Assembly: GCF_016901035.1 (NCBI RefSeq) | Contig: NZ_JAFEUF010000010.1 | Location: forward strand, 1-57,374 | Source: Streptomyces durocortorensis | GTDB taxonomy: Bacteria > Actinomycetota > Actinomycetes > Streptomycetales > Streptomycetaceae | DNA length: 57,374 bases | Direction of reading: 5' to 3' | Part shown: positions 1 through 7,853 of the stretch, piece by piece | Layout: the number at the start of each line of letters is the position of its first letter | How positions within the stretch are numbered: the first letter of the stretch is position 1 | Program-made: the position numbers and the translations under genes | Notes under the pieces: model-generated | The model's input: the letters and a program-made list of their open reading frames with translations, nothing else | Told to the model about the DNA's origin: nothing | Databases searched by the model: none

Positions 1-67
1 CGCCCGTCCCGCCCGCTCCGTCCGCTCCGTCCGTTGCGGCGCCCTTGTTGGCTTTGGCCTCCGACAC
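1..67 (-). CDS. N-terminus of a divergent regulator, probably TetR family (cut by window edge)
   Basis: Only the first 22 codons are present. A GTG at 65-67 on the minus strand is preceded by GGGGA seven bases upstream and opens a frame reading VSEAKANKGAATDGADGAGG. A disordered, Ala/Gly/Asp-rich leader like this is common before the HTH of Streptomyces TetR proteins. The family call is an inference from context: a divergent MMPL exporter and a long dyad operator between the two genes is the classic TetR/exporter arrangement. The HTH itself is outside the window, so MarR or another family is possible. Confidence 0.45.
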   Translation of the reverse strand, partial: MSEAKANKGAATDGADGAGGTG

Positions 68-94
68 GGTCAATCCCCAGCTTTCACGACGCGA

Positions 95-153
95 TTGACA
101 AACGCGAGTGCTCGCTCGCATTCTAGAGAAACGCGAGCGACTACTCGTGTTTG
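95..153 (+). promoter_or_regulatory. MMPL promoter embedded in a 25-bp inverted repeat operator
   Basis: TTGACA at 95-100 is followed after 18 bases by CATTCT (119-124), a plausible -35/-10 pair for the exporter. Overlapping it is a large dyad: arm 1 at 99-123 and arm 2 at 128-153 match with about five differences over 25 bp, centred on TCTAGA (122-127). Each arm also holds a smaller palindrome (GCGAGTGCTCGC at 104-115), as expected for two repressor dimers. Binding here would block the exporter promoter and probably that of the divergent regulator. Confidence 0.65.
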
Positions 154-225
154 CCACGATAGACGGCAACGACCGACCCATGCTGCCCTGTGCTGCCCGG
201 GTCTCGGTGAAGGGGACACCGCACC

Positions 226-2607
226 ATGCCCGAAGTCAACCGTTCCGCGCCGCCGCCGGTCGGCGGCTGGACCCGGTTCGTCACCGCCCGGCCACGGCTC
301 GCGCTGCTGGCCGCTCTGGTGATCACCGCACTCGCCGTGTTCGCCGGGAGCGGGGTGGCGGACCGGATGGGCAGCGGCGGCTGGCAGGCCCCCGACGCCG
401 AGTCGAGCTACGCGACCGAGGTGCTGGCGCGGGAGTTCCCCGCCTCCCAGCCCAACCTGCTCCTCCTGGTGGACAGCGGCTACGCGACCGTCGACGACCC
501 GGCGGTGGCCGCAGAGGCCGCCCGTCTCACTGAGCGGCTGGAGGCCGAGCCGGGGATCTCGGGCGTCGGGTCGTACTGGGGGACCGAATCGCCCGCGCTG
601 CGCTCCGAGGACGGTCACGAGGCGATCATCGCCGCCCGGATCGGGGGTGACGAGACGACCGCCGGGGAGACCCTCGACCGGATAGCCCCGGCCTTCGCGG
701 GGGAGCGGGGGCCGGTGACGGTCTCCCTCGGCGGGCCGGTCGCCGTGCAGCACGAGATGCAGACGATCATCCAGGAGGATCTGCTGCGGGCCGAGCTGAT
801 CGCCCTGCCGGTGACGCTCGTCCTGCTGGTCATGGTCTTCGGCAGCGCCGTCGCCGCGATGCTGCCGCTCGGCGTCGGCATCGTCGCCATCCTGGGCACC
901 AACGCCGTGCTGCGCGGCCTGACGGAGTTCACCGACGTCTCGGTCTTCGCCATGAACCTCACCACGGCGCTCGGCCTCGGACTCGCCATCGACTACGCCC
1001 TGTTCATCGTCCGCCGTTTCCGCGAGGAGCTGGCCGGCGGGGCGGACCCCCGGACGGCGGTGGGCACGACGCTGCGGACCGCCGGGCGTACGGTGCTGTT
1101 CTCCGCGCTGACCGTGGCGGTGTCCCTGTCGGCCATGCTCGTCTTCCCGCAGTATTTCCTGCGGTCCTTCGCCTACGCCGGTATCGCCGTGGTCCTCCTG
1201 GCCGCCGCTGCCGCACTGATCCTGCTGCCCGCGGCGCTGGTCCTGCTCGGCCACCGGATCAACTCGCTGGACCTGCGCCGACTGCTCCGCCGCCGGAAGA
1301 AGGCCACGACAGGCTCGGCGGGCTCGGCGGGCACGACGGCCGAGGTGGGTACGGGTGCGGGTGCGGGTGCCGGCGCGATGGCCGGGGCGGGCGCGGCTTC
1401 CGGCGGCTCCGCGGCGGCCTCCGGTGACGGCGCCGATGTGTCGCCGGGCCGGGGCTGGGCGCGGCTGGGTGCGCTGGTCATGCGCAGGGCACCCGTCTTC
1501 GCCGTCGTCACCACGGTCGGGCTCCTGCTGCTCGGACTGCCTTTCCTGGGAGTCAAGTTCGGCACTGCGGACGACCGTCAGCTGCCGGCCGGCGCGGAGT
1601 CCCGGGTCGTCCAGGAGCACATCCGCGACGGGTTCCCCGGCAGCCCCGGCGGCGGCCTGGAGGTGCTGGCCGAGGGGCAGGGTTCGCCCGCCGCGTACGC
1701 GGACCTGAAGGAGCGGATCCAGCAGCTCCCGGGCGTCCAGCGGGTCGACGGCCCGGTGGCCGAGGGCCCCGTCGCCTACTACAGCGTGCTGCCCGAGGGG
1801 GAAGCGGTCGGCGAGGAAGCCCAGCAGCTCGTACGGGACCTGAGGTCCATGCCCTCCGCCTCCTCCCTCGACACCTCGGTGACGGGCACGGCGGCGGTCC
1901 TGGTCGACTCCAAGGACGCCATAGCCGACCGGCTGCCCTGGGCCCTGGCGATCATCGTGGTCGTGACCCTGTTCCTGGTCTTCCTGCTCACCGGCAGCGT
2001 GCTCATCCCGCTCCAGGCGGTCGTGCTCAACGCCCTCAGCCTGACCGCGATGTTCGGAGCGGTGGTCTGGGTCTTCCAGGACGGGAATCTCTCCGGGCTG
2101 CTCGCGTTCACCAGCACGGGCGACATCGAGACGACGCTGCCCGTCCTGATGTTCTGCGTGGCCTTCGGGCTCTCCATGGACTACGGGGTCTTCCTGATAT
2201 CCCGGATCAAGGAGGAGTACGACCGCACCGGCGACCACGAGCACTCCGTCACCTTCGGCCTCCGGCACACCGGCGGACTGATCACCGCGGCCGCCGTCAT
2301 CCTCGCGGTCGTGATGGTGGCCATCGGCACCTCACGGGTCACCAACACCAAGATGCTGGGGCTCGGCATCGCGCTGGCGGTCCTGATGGACGCCATGGTG
2401 GTGCGCAGTCTGCTGGTCCCCGCGGTGATGAAGCTGATGGGCCGCTCCACCTGGTGGGCCCCCGCACCCCTGCGGGCCTTCCACCGCAGGTTCGGCCTCA
2501 GCGAAGGGGAAGCGGCCCCGGCCGGCGCGCCTGCGGCAGAGCCCGCCCCCGAGGTGGCCGCGCTCCTCGCCGAACGGCCCGAACCAGCCGAACCGGCGAG
2601 ACGCTGA
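226..2607 (+). CDS. MMPL family (RND-type) membrane exporter
   Basis: 793-residue polytopic transporter of the MmpL family, which exports lipids or drugs using proton-motive force. Two pseudo-symmetric halves are visible. TM1 is at about 25-46, then an extracytoplasmic domain to ~185, then a TM block to ~345. The second half starts with TM7 near 423, followed by a periplasmic-side domain and a TM block from ~570. The paired Asp-Tyr motifs of proton relay helices are present as GLAIDYALF in half 1 and GLSMDYGVF in half 2. A Gly/Ala-rich linker (about 360-400) joins the halves. The ATG is preceded by GAAGGGG nine bases away. It is divergent from a partial regulator and behind a strong dyad, so it is probably derepressed by a small ligand. 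The substrate cannot be read from sequence. Confidence 0.92.
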   Translation: MPEVNRSAPPPVGGWTRFVTARPRLALLAALVITALAVFAGSGVADRMGSGGWQAPDAESSYATEVLAREFPASQPNLLLLVDSGYATVDDPAVAAEAARLTERLEAEPGISGVGSYWGTESPALRSEDGHEAIIAARIGGDETTAGETLDRIAPAFAGERGPVTVSLGGPVAVQHEMQTIIQEDLLRAELIALPVTLVLLVMVFGSAVAAMLPLGVGIVAILGTNAVLRGLTEFTDVSVFAMNLTTALGLGLAIDYALFIVRRFREELAGGADPRTAVGTTLRTAGRTVLFSALTVAVSLSAMLVFPQYFLRSFAYAGIAVVLLAAAAALILLPAALVLLGHRINSLDLRRLLRRRKKATTGSAGSAGTTAEVGTGAGAGAGAMAGAGAASGGSAAASGDGADVSPGRGWARLGALVMRRAPVFAVVTTVGLLLLGLPFLGVKFGTADDRQLPAGAESRVVQEHIRDGFPGSPGGGLEVLAEGQGSPAAYADLKERIQQLPGVQRVDGPVAEGPVAYYSVLPEGEAVGEEAQQLVRDLRSMPSASSLDTSVTGTAAVLVDSKDAIADRLPWALAIIVVVTLFLVFLLTGSVLIPLQAVVLNALSLTAMFGAVVWVFQDGNLSGLLAFTSTGDIETTLPVLMFCVAFGLSMDYGVFLISRIKEEYDRTGDHEHSVTFGLRHTGGLITAAAVILAVVMVAIGTSRVTNTKMLGLGIALAVLMDAMVVRSLLVPAVMKLMGRSTWWAPAPLRAFHRRFGLSEGEAAPAGAPAAEPAPEVAALLAERPEPAEPARR

Positions 2608-2667
2608 CACCCGTTCCGGGTCGGCAAAGTCCTTCGGAAACAGGCCTCGGGGGGCTGGGAATACCCT

Positions 2668-2695
2668 CCGGACGGGCCCCGGTGGGCCCGTCCGG
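2668..2695 (+). terminator. Strong hairpin terminator after the MMPL gene
   Basis: A perfect 12-bp stem (2668-2679 with 2684-2695) closes on the tetraloop CGGT, 60 bases after the exporter stop codon. It has no T-tract, as is usual for Streptomyces intrinsic terminators. Confidence 0.75.
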
Positions 2696-2841
2696 CACCG
2701 AACGGGTGGGGGCGGCGGGGCCGGATCCCCCGCCCGGCCGGAAGGCGTCAGAGGGGCGTGGGCGGCCTCGACGATAGGGCGCTGACCTGGGGTTTCATGC
2801 TCCGGCTCCCTAGAATTGCCCCATCGGAAAAGGGGGCCCGG

Positions 2842-3597
2842 ATGGACCGGCACGTACGCACGACCGACGATGTACTGGCGCTGATGGACGGGCTGTTCGC
2901 TCCGGGGGCGGACCGGTGGACGAGCGAGGGAGCGCCCTGGTGGGACGACTTCTACGCGGACCGTTCGAAGGCGGTGCCGTTCTTCGCGGACAAGCCCGAC
3001 GAGAACCTCGACGCGTACCTCCGGCAGGGGCTGGTCGCCCCGGGCCGGGTGCTCGAACTCGGCTGCGGACCCGGCCGCAACGCGCTCCACCTGGCCTCGC
3101 TCGGCTTCGAGGTCGACGCGGTCGACCTCTCCCCGGCGGCGCTGGCCTGGGCCCGGGAGCGGGCCGACGAGGCGGGGGCCCACGGCGTCCGGTTCCACCG
3201 CGGGGACGCGTTCGCCCTGACGGCGGAGGGGGCCGCCCTGGCCGGCCCCTACGACCTGATCTACGACTCCGGCTGCTTCCACCACCTGCCGCCCCACCGG
3301 CGGATCAGCTATCTCGCCCTCCTGGAGCGCTGCCTCGCGCCCGGCGGCCACTTCGCGCTCGCCTGCTTCGCCGCCGGAGCGGGCGGGATGGGCTCGGAAC
3401 TGCCGGACGCCGAGCTCTATCTGACGGGGCGTCTGCACGGCGGACTCGCCTACACGGACGACGAGCTGCGCCGCGTCTTCTCCGGGCTGACGGAGATCGA
3501 GCTGCGCCGGATGAACGACGAGGCAACCGACTCCTTGCTCTTCGGGGAGTCGTTCCTCTGGACGGCCCTCTTCCGCAGGGCCGTCGAGGAGGAGTGA
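2842..3597 (+). CDS. Class I SAM-dependent methyltransferase
   Basis: 251-residue soluble enzyme with a Rossmann methyltransferase core. SAM motif I reads VLELGCGPGRNALHLA (about residues 71-86), the acidic post-I strand is VDLSPAALAW, and a DLIYDSGCFHHL stretch matches motif IV/post-IV of the Methyltransf_25/11 type. The ATG at 2842 is chosen because AAAAGGGGG lies just upstream; an in-frame GTG 84 bases earlier has no ribosome binding site. A TAGAAT -10 box at 2811-2816 suits a short leader. The substrate is unknown. It is convergent with the small HTH gene that follows, with a 7-base gap. Confidence 0.88.
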   Translation: MDRHVRTTDDVLALMDGLFAPGADRWTSEGAPWWDDFYADRSKAVPFFADKPDENLDAYLRQGLVAPGRVLELGCGPGRNALHLASLGFEVDAVDLSPAALAWARERADEAGAHGVRFHRGDAFALTAEGAALAGPYDLIYDSGCFHHLPPHRRISYLALLERCLAPGGHFALACFAAGAGGMGSELPDAELYLTGRLHGGLAYTDDELRRVFSGLTEIELRRMNDEATDSLLFGESFLWTALFRRAVEEE

Positions 3598-3604
3598 TCG
3601 GGCG

Positions 3605-3796
3605 TCAGCGCCCCCGGTTGCGCGGGCGCGAGGCGACCCAGGCACGGACTGTGTCGCCGAACCAATACGGCTTCCCGTTCTTCACCTCGTCGGGCGGCGG
3701 CAGGAGCCCGTGCTTGCGGTAGGAGCGGACGGTGTCCGGCTGGACCTGGATGTGCGCCGCAATGTCCTTGTAGGACCAGAGCGTTCTGTCCGTCAT
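3605..3796 (-). CDS. Small MerR/excisionase-like helix-turn-helix protein
   Basis: 63-residue protein that is essentially a single winged HTH: a WSYKDIAAHIQVQPDTVRSY helix pair, then a wing containing YWFGDTVRAWV and a basic tail. This is the AlpA/MerR-like DNA-binding fold seen in small chromosomal regulators and phage excisionases. Start choice: ATG at 3794-3796 has AGAGG eight bases upstream; a GTG three codons earlier is possible. No integrase lies nearby, so a recombination directionality role is unsupported and a plain DNA-binding regulator is more likely. Confidence 0.7.
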   Translation of the reverse strand: MTDRTLWSYKDIAAHIQVQPDTVRSYRKHGLLPPPDEVKNGKPYWFGDTVRAWVASRPRNRGR

Positions 3797-4023
3797 CGGT
3801 GACACCTCTCTGCACTTCTCAAGCCGACGATCACTCAGCCTGTGGCCGGTTGAACGACCCCGTGCGGTGGGCGGGGTGGGGCTGTCGACCGGCTGTGACA
3901 GAAAACCCGCGTAACGGAGATATGTGTGCCCAAACGGTTACTGCTGTGGCAGAAAGGATGAACCGGGGCCGGTGGTGCGGGCCCGGTGGTGAGGAGCGGC
4001 CGCTGTCGGACCCGGGTGCCACG

Positions 4024-4557
4024 ATGGAGAACATGAGTACTGTCGAACGCCCGATGCCCCCGCTGGACGCCGACGAACGCACCACCTTGGAGAGTTGGCT
4101 CGACTTCTACCGCGCCACCCTCGCCCAGAAATGCGCAGACCTGCCGGAGAAGGGCCTGCGCGAGGCGTCCGCGGCGCCCTCGCCGATCACGCTGCTCGGA
4201 CTGCTCCAGCACCTGGCGGAGGTCGAGCGGAACTGGTTCGGCCGGGTGCTCGCCCAGGAGGACGCGCCGCCGCTCTTCGCCCCTCCGGCCGGCGGCGGGG
4301 ACGGGAGCCAGGGCCGTGAAGGGGGCTGGGAGTTCGCCGAGGACGCCACCTATGAGCAGGCGCTCGCGCAGTGGGAGGGAGAAGTGGCGGCGGCCCGGGA
4401 GAACTGCGCGGCCCGGGCGATCGACGACACCAGCCCGTTCATGGGCGGGCGGGTCACGTTGCGCTGGATCTACACCCACATGATCGGTGAGTACGCACGG
4501 CACTGCGGCCACGCCGACATCGTCCGCGAACGCGTCGACGGCCGCACGGGAGTCTGA
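4024..4557 (+). CDS. DinB family / DUF664 protein
   Basis: 177-residue protein of the DinB-like four-helix-bundle superfamily (DUF664 branch), which includes mycothiol-dependent transferases. Helix-borne histidines typical of the metal site are visible: LLQHLAEVERNWF in the first half and a C-terminal YTHMIGEYARHCGHADIVRE motif, the signature of the DUF664 branch. ATG at 4024 is used; ATG at 4033 is in frame and begins with the conserved-looking STVERPMPPLDADE, so the start is uncertain by three codons. The 227 bases upstream, shared with the divergent HTH gene, show no strong promoter by eye. Confidence 0.8.
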   Translation: MENMSTVERPMPPLDADERTTLESWLDFYRATLAQKCADLPEKGLREASAAPSPITLLGLLQHLAEVERNWFGRVLAQEDAPPLFAPPAGGGDGSQGREGGWEFAEDATYEQALAQWEGEVAAARENCAARAIDDTSPFMGGRVTLRWIYTHMIGEYARHCGHADIVRERVDGRTGV

Positions 4558-4640
4558 CCCGAGGACCTCCGGCCCGGGGATCCTCGGACCCGGGGATCCC
4601 TGACCTGGAGATATCTGACCCGGGGATTTCTCCGGCCCCG
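4553..4640. repeat. Degenerate direct repeats in a convergent intergenic spacer
   Basis: Short imperfect repeats built on TCTGACCCG-GGA (at 4553 and 4614) and CCGGGGATCC-like units fill the gap between the DinB gene and the convergent isomerase gene. The first unit contains the DinB stop codon. The block is GC-rich and could fold into several weak hairpins, so it may act as a bidirectional terminator. Confidence 0.5.
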
Positions 4641-4653
4641 GGGTCGCCCGGTC

Positions 4654-5583
4654 TCAGCCGAGGGGCGAGCCGGGCCTTCCGCAGGAGCGGAGGAACTCCC
4701 GGGTGCGGCGCGCGATGGGGAACGGCTTGTCCGGCGGGCACGGATACATGTCCTGCTCCACGATCGCGAACAGGTCGACGTCCAGGGCGCGGGCCGCCTC
4801 CAGGACCGGTTCCAGGGCGGGCACCCCGCCGGGCGGCTCGCACATCACCCCCCGGGCCACGGCCGGGCCGAACGGCACCTCGTCCGCGACCACCGCCGCC
4901 AGGACCTCCGGGTCGACCTGCTTGAGATGGAGGTAGCCGATGCGTTCCCCGTACGTCTCGATGAGCTTGACGCTGTCCCCGCCGCAGTAGGCGTAGTGCC
5001 CGGTGTCCAGGCAGAGCGAGACGAGCTCCGGATCGGTGGCGTCGAGGAAGCGGTTGACGTTCTCCTCGGTGTCGATGTGGGTGTCGGCATGCGGGTGGAC
5101 GACGATCCGCAGCCCGAACCGCTCCCGGACCTCCCGGCCAAGACGCTCCGTCTGCGCGGTCAGGTCACGCCACTGCGCGGGCGTGAGCGTGCGGTCCTCC
5201 AGCACCTCGCCCGTCTTGTCGTCGCGCCAGAAGGAGGGGATGACGACCAGGTGTTCGGCGCCCATGGCCCGGGTCAGCGCGGCGATGTCCGCGACATGCG
5301 CCCAGGTCCGGTCCCAGACGGCCGGGCCGTGGTGCAATCCGGTGAAGACGGTGCCGGCGGAGACCGTGAGCCCCCGGTCGCGGGTCTCGTCGGCCAACCG
5401 GGCCGGGTCGGTGGGCAGATAGCCGTACGGGCCGAGCTCGATCCACTCGTACCCGGCCTCGGCCACCTCGTCGAGGAAGCGTTGCCAGGGCACCTGCTGC
5501 GGGTCGTCGGGGAACCACACGCCCCAGGAGTCGGGGGCCGAGCCGATGCGGATGCGGGCCGAGGAGCGGACGGAGGGGGTCAT
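4654..5583 (-). CDS. Sugar phosphate isomerase/epimerase (AP-endonuclease-2 TIM barrel), inositol cluster
   Basis: 309-residue (beta/alpha)8 barrel of the xylose-isomerase-like superfamily. Visible features are the N-terminal strand RIRIGSAPDSWGVWFPDD, the metal-site motifs EWIELGPYGYLP, VVHPHADTHID (His/Asp/Glu ligands) and CLDTGHYAYCG, and a distal IGYLHLKQVD. IolE (inosose dehydratase), IolH and IolI share this fold, and divergent placement from iolC supports a role on a keto-inositol intermediate. The exact reaction (dehydratase or isomerase) cannot be settled by eye. Start: ATG at 5581-5583 with AGGAGG nine bases upstream. Confidence 0.78.
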   Translation of the reverse strand: MTPSVRSSARIRIGSAPDSWGVWFPDDPQQVPWQRFLDEVAEAGYEWIELGPYGYLPTDPARLADETRDRGLTVSAGTVFTGLHHGPAVWDRTWAHVADIAALTRAMGAEHLVVIPSFWRDDKTGEVLEDRTLTPAQWRDLTAQTERLGREVRERFGLRIVVHPHADTHIDTEENVNRFLDATDPELVSLCLDTGHYAYCGGDSVKLIETYGERIGYLHLKQVDPEVLAAVVADEVPFGPAVARGVMCEPPGGVPALEPVLEAARALDVDLFAIVEQDMYPCPPDKPFPIARRTREFLRSCGRPGSPLG

Positions 5584-5633
5584 AATGCCCAGCCTCCTGG
5601 CCCGTGCGGAAGAGTGTCAAGGGTTCGTCCGAA

Positions 5634-5678
5634 TGTCCGGACAAAATGTTGACAGGGTTCCCGGGAGAGGGCTAGACC
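5634..5678 (+). promoter_or_regulatory. iol operon promoter and candidate operator
   Basis: TTGACA (5649-5654) and TAGACC (5673-5678) are spaced by 18 bases and match a Streptomyces vegetative promoter for the iol operon. Immediately upstream is the perfect palindrome TGTCCGGACA (5634-5643), followed by a related half site TGTTGACA that overlaps the -35 element. A repressor bound here could silence both the iol operon and the divergent isomerase gene. No regulator gene is in the window. Confidence 0.6.
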
Positions 5679-5742
5679 TGGGACCAGCCGGCCACCGGCG
5701 GGGCGAACCGGCGGGGCGAGCCGGTGGTGCGAAGGGATGGGC

Positions 5743-6945
5743 ATGCCTGAGCCGTACGACGTGATCACCATGGGGCGGATCGGGGTGGACCTCTACCCGC
5801 TGGAGGTCGGTGTACCGCTCGCCCGGGTCGAGACGTTCGGCAAGTTCCTCGGCGGTTCCCCGGCGAACGTCGCGGTGGCGGCGGCCCGGCAGGGGCGGCG
5901 CACGGCCGTCATCACCCGGACCGGGCAGGATCCCTTCGGCGCGTACCTCCACCAGGAGCTGGAGCGGTTCGGGGTGGACGACCGGTGGGTGACGCCCGTG
6001 CCGGAGTACCCGACCCCGGTCACCTTCTGCGAGATCTTCCCGCCGGACGACTTCCCGCTCTATTTCTACCGGCAGCCCAAGGCCCCCGATCTGGTGATCC
6101 ACGCGTCGGACCTCGACCTGGACGCGGTGCGCGACGCCCGGATCTTCTGGATGACGGGCACCGGCCTCAGCGCCGAGCCGAGCCGCTCCGCCACCCTGGC
6201 TGCCCTCCGCGCCCGCAGTGGGAGCGCGGCGCGTACCACCCGCCCGGCGGACGCCCCCCGTACGGCGACCGTCTTCGACCTCGACTGGCGGCCCATGTTC
6301 TGGGACGGGGGCGACGACAGCGCCGAGGCGCCCGCACGGTACCGGGAGGCGCTGGCCCATGCCACGGTCGCCGTCGGCAACGTCGACGAGTGCGCGATCG
6401 CGACCGGCGAGCGCGATCCGTACGCCGCCGCCCGGGCCCTGCTCGCGGCCGGGGTGGAGCTCGCCGTCGTCAAGCAGGGGCCGAAGGGCGTGCTCGCCGT
6501 GCACCGCGACGGCACCACCGCCGACTGCCCGCCGCTGCCGGTGGAGGTGGTCAACGGCCTCGGCGCGGGCGACGCGTTCGGGGGTGCGCTCTGCCACGGC
6601 CTGCTCGCCGGGTGGCCGCTGGACCGCCTCGTGCGGTACGCGAACGCGGCCGGCGCGATCGTCGCCTCCCGGCTCGCCTGCTCCTCCGCGATGCCGTTCC
6701 CGGACGAGGTCGAGGAAGCCCTCGCGGCCGGCGCGGTCACGGCGCAGCTGGGCGCTCCGGCGAGGACCGGTGCGGCGACTGCCCCCGGCGCTCCTGCAAG
6801 CAGCGGTGCGGCGACCGGCCCGGCCGCTCCGACCGGCCCAGACACTTCAACTGCTCACCCGGGCAGCCCCGGCCCCGCAGCTCACCCAGCCGCTCCGGGC
6901 GGCCCCGACGCCTCTGCGGGCCCCCGCACCGGGGCGGGCTCATGA
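5743..6945 (+). CDS. iolC: 5-dehydro-2-deoxygluconokinase (PfkB family)
   Basis: 400-residue ribokinase-like kinase that phosphorylates 2-deoxy-5-keto-gluconate in inositol breakdown. The N-terminal core reads YDVITMGRIGVDLYPLE, followed by the substrate loop FGKFLGGSPANVAVAAARQG. The catalytic GAGD motif with its base Asp is in VNGLGAGDAFGGAL. After about residue 330 the protein runs into a ~65-residue Pro/Ala/Gly/Thr tail that the kinase fold does not need. ATG at 5743 is preferred because GAAGG sits seven bases upstream; the ATG at 5737 abuts that site directly. It overlaps the next gene by ATGA, so translation is coupled. Confidence 0.9.
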   Translation: MPEPYDVITMGRIGVDLYPLEVGVPLARVETFGKFLGGSPANVAVAAARQGRRTAVITRTGQDPFGAYLHQELERFGVDDRWVTPVPEYPTPVTFCEIFPPDDFPLYFYRQPKAPDLVIHASDLDLDAVRDARIFWMTGTGLSAEPSRSATLAALRARSGSAARTTRPADAPRTATVFDLDWRPMFWDGGDDSAEAPARYREALAHATVAVGNVDECAIATGERDPYAAARALLAAGVELAVVKQGPKGVLAVHRDGTTADCPPLPVEVVNGLGAGDAFGGALCHGLLAGWPLDRLVRYANAAGAIVASRLACSSAMPFPDEVEEALAAGAVTAQLGAPARTGAATAPGAPASSGAATGPAAPTGPDTSTAHPGSPGPAAHPAAPGGPDASAGPRTGAGS

Positions 6946-7853
6946 CGCCGCTCGCGCCCTCCCTCTCCGCGCTCGTCCGGCTGCGTGCCGAGCGTCCCGA
7001 AGCCGTTGCCGAGGCCGCCGCGCGACGGAAGCGGCGACGGCTGATCCGGCACCCCGGCGACCGGCTGATGATCATCGCGGCCGACCACCCCGCGCGCGGC
7101 GCGCTCGCCGTGGGGGACCGGTCCCTCGCCATGGCCAACCGCTTCGAGCTGCTGGAGCGGCTCTGCCTCGCCCTCTCCCGCCCCGGGGTCGACGGCGTGC
7201 TCGCATCGGCCGACGTCCTGGACGACCTCCTCCTGCTCGGAGCCCTGGAGGACAAGGTCGTCATGGGCTCGATGAACCGCGGCGGGCTGGCCGGGGCCGC
7301 GTTCGAGCTCGACGACCGGTTCACCGGGTACCGTCCCGACGACCTGGTCCGGCACGGGTTCGACGCGGGGAAGCTGCTGCTGCGCATCGACCACGACGAC
7401 CCCGGTTCGCTGGACACCCTGCACACCGCCGCCCGCACCATCGACGCGATGGCGGCGCACCGGCTGCCCGTCTTCGTCGAGCCTTTCCTCTGCCGCCGGG
7501 TCGACGGCCGCCTCCGCAACGACCTCGGCGCCGCCGCCGTGGCGACGTCCATCGCCATCGCGTCGGGCCTCGCCGGGACCTCCGCGTACACCTGGCTGAA
7601 GGTCCCCGTCACCGAGGACCCCGACGCCATGGGCCGGGCGATGGAGGCCTCCACGCTGCCCGCCGTCCTGCTCGGCGGCGAGGTCGGCGACGACCAGGAC
7701 GCCGCGTACGGGAAGTGGCGCGACGCCCTGCGGCTGCCCACCGTGCGCGGGCTGGTGGTGGGCCGTTCGCTGCTCTACCCGACCGACGGGGACGTGACGT
7801 CCGCCGTCGACACCGCCGTATCGCTGCTCCGCACGGGTAGGGAGGGGCTATGA
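6942..7853 (+). CDS. Class I-type (beta/alpha)8 aldolase of the inositol pathway (Cgl0159-like)
   Basis: 303-residue protein resembling the actinobacterial Cgl0159-type LacD/DeoC-like aldolases found in iol clusters. Seen are a basic N-terminus, RLMIIAADHPARGALAVGD, GVLASADVLDDLLLLGAL, a KLLLRIDHDDP strand, an FVEPFLCRR strand and YTWLKVPVTEDP with a candidate Schiff-base lysine. By position it supplies the IolJ step, cleaving phosphorylated deoxy-keto-gluconate to DHAP and malonate semialdehyde. It is coupled to iolC and iolB by ATGA overlaps at both ends. Upstream in-frame sequence overlapping iolC is arginine-rich nonsense, so the ATG at 6942 is secure. Confidence 0.8.
   Translation: MTPLAPSLSALVRLRAERPEAVAEAAARRKRRRLIRHPGDRLMIIAADHPARGALAVGDRSLAMANRFELLERLCLALSRPGVDGVLASADVLDDLLLLGALEDKVVMGSMNRGGLAGAAFELDDRFTGYRPDDLVRHGFDAGKLLLRIDHDDPGSLDTLHTAARTIDAMAAHRLPVFVEPFLCRRVDGRLRNDLGAAAVATSIAIASGLAGTSAYTWLKVPVTEDPDAMGRAMEASTLPAVLLGGEVGDDQDAAYGKWRDALRLPTVRGLVVGRSLLYPTDGDVTSAVDTAVSLLRTGREGL

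Noticed and set aside
2758..2841. Upstream extension of the methyltransferase to GTG 2758
   Set aside because: No ribosome binding site, and the extension would overlap the -10 box TAGAAT at 2811; ATG 2842 has a strong site.
3605..3796. Small HTH protein as a phage or plasmid excisionase
   Set aside because: Fold is compatible, but no integrase, attachment site or other mobile gene is in the neighbourhood.
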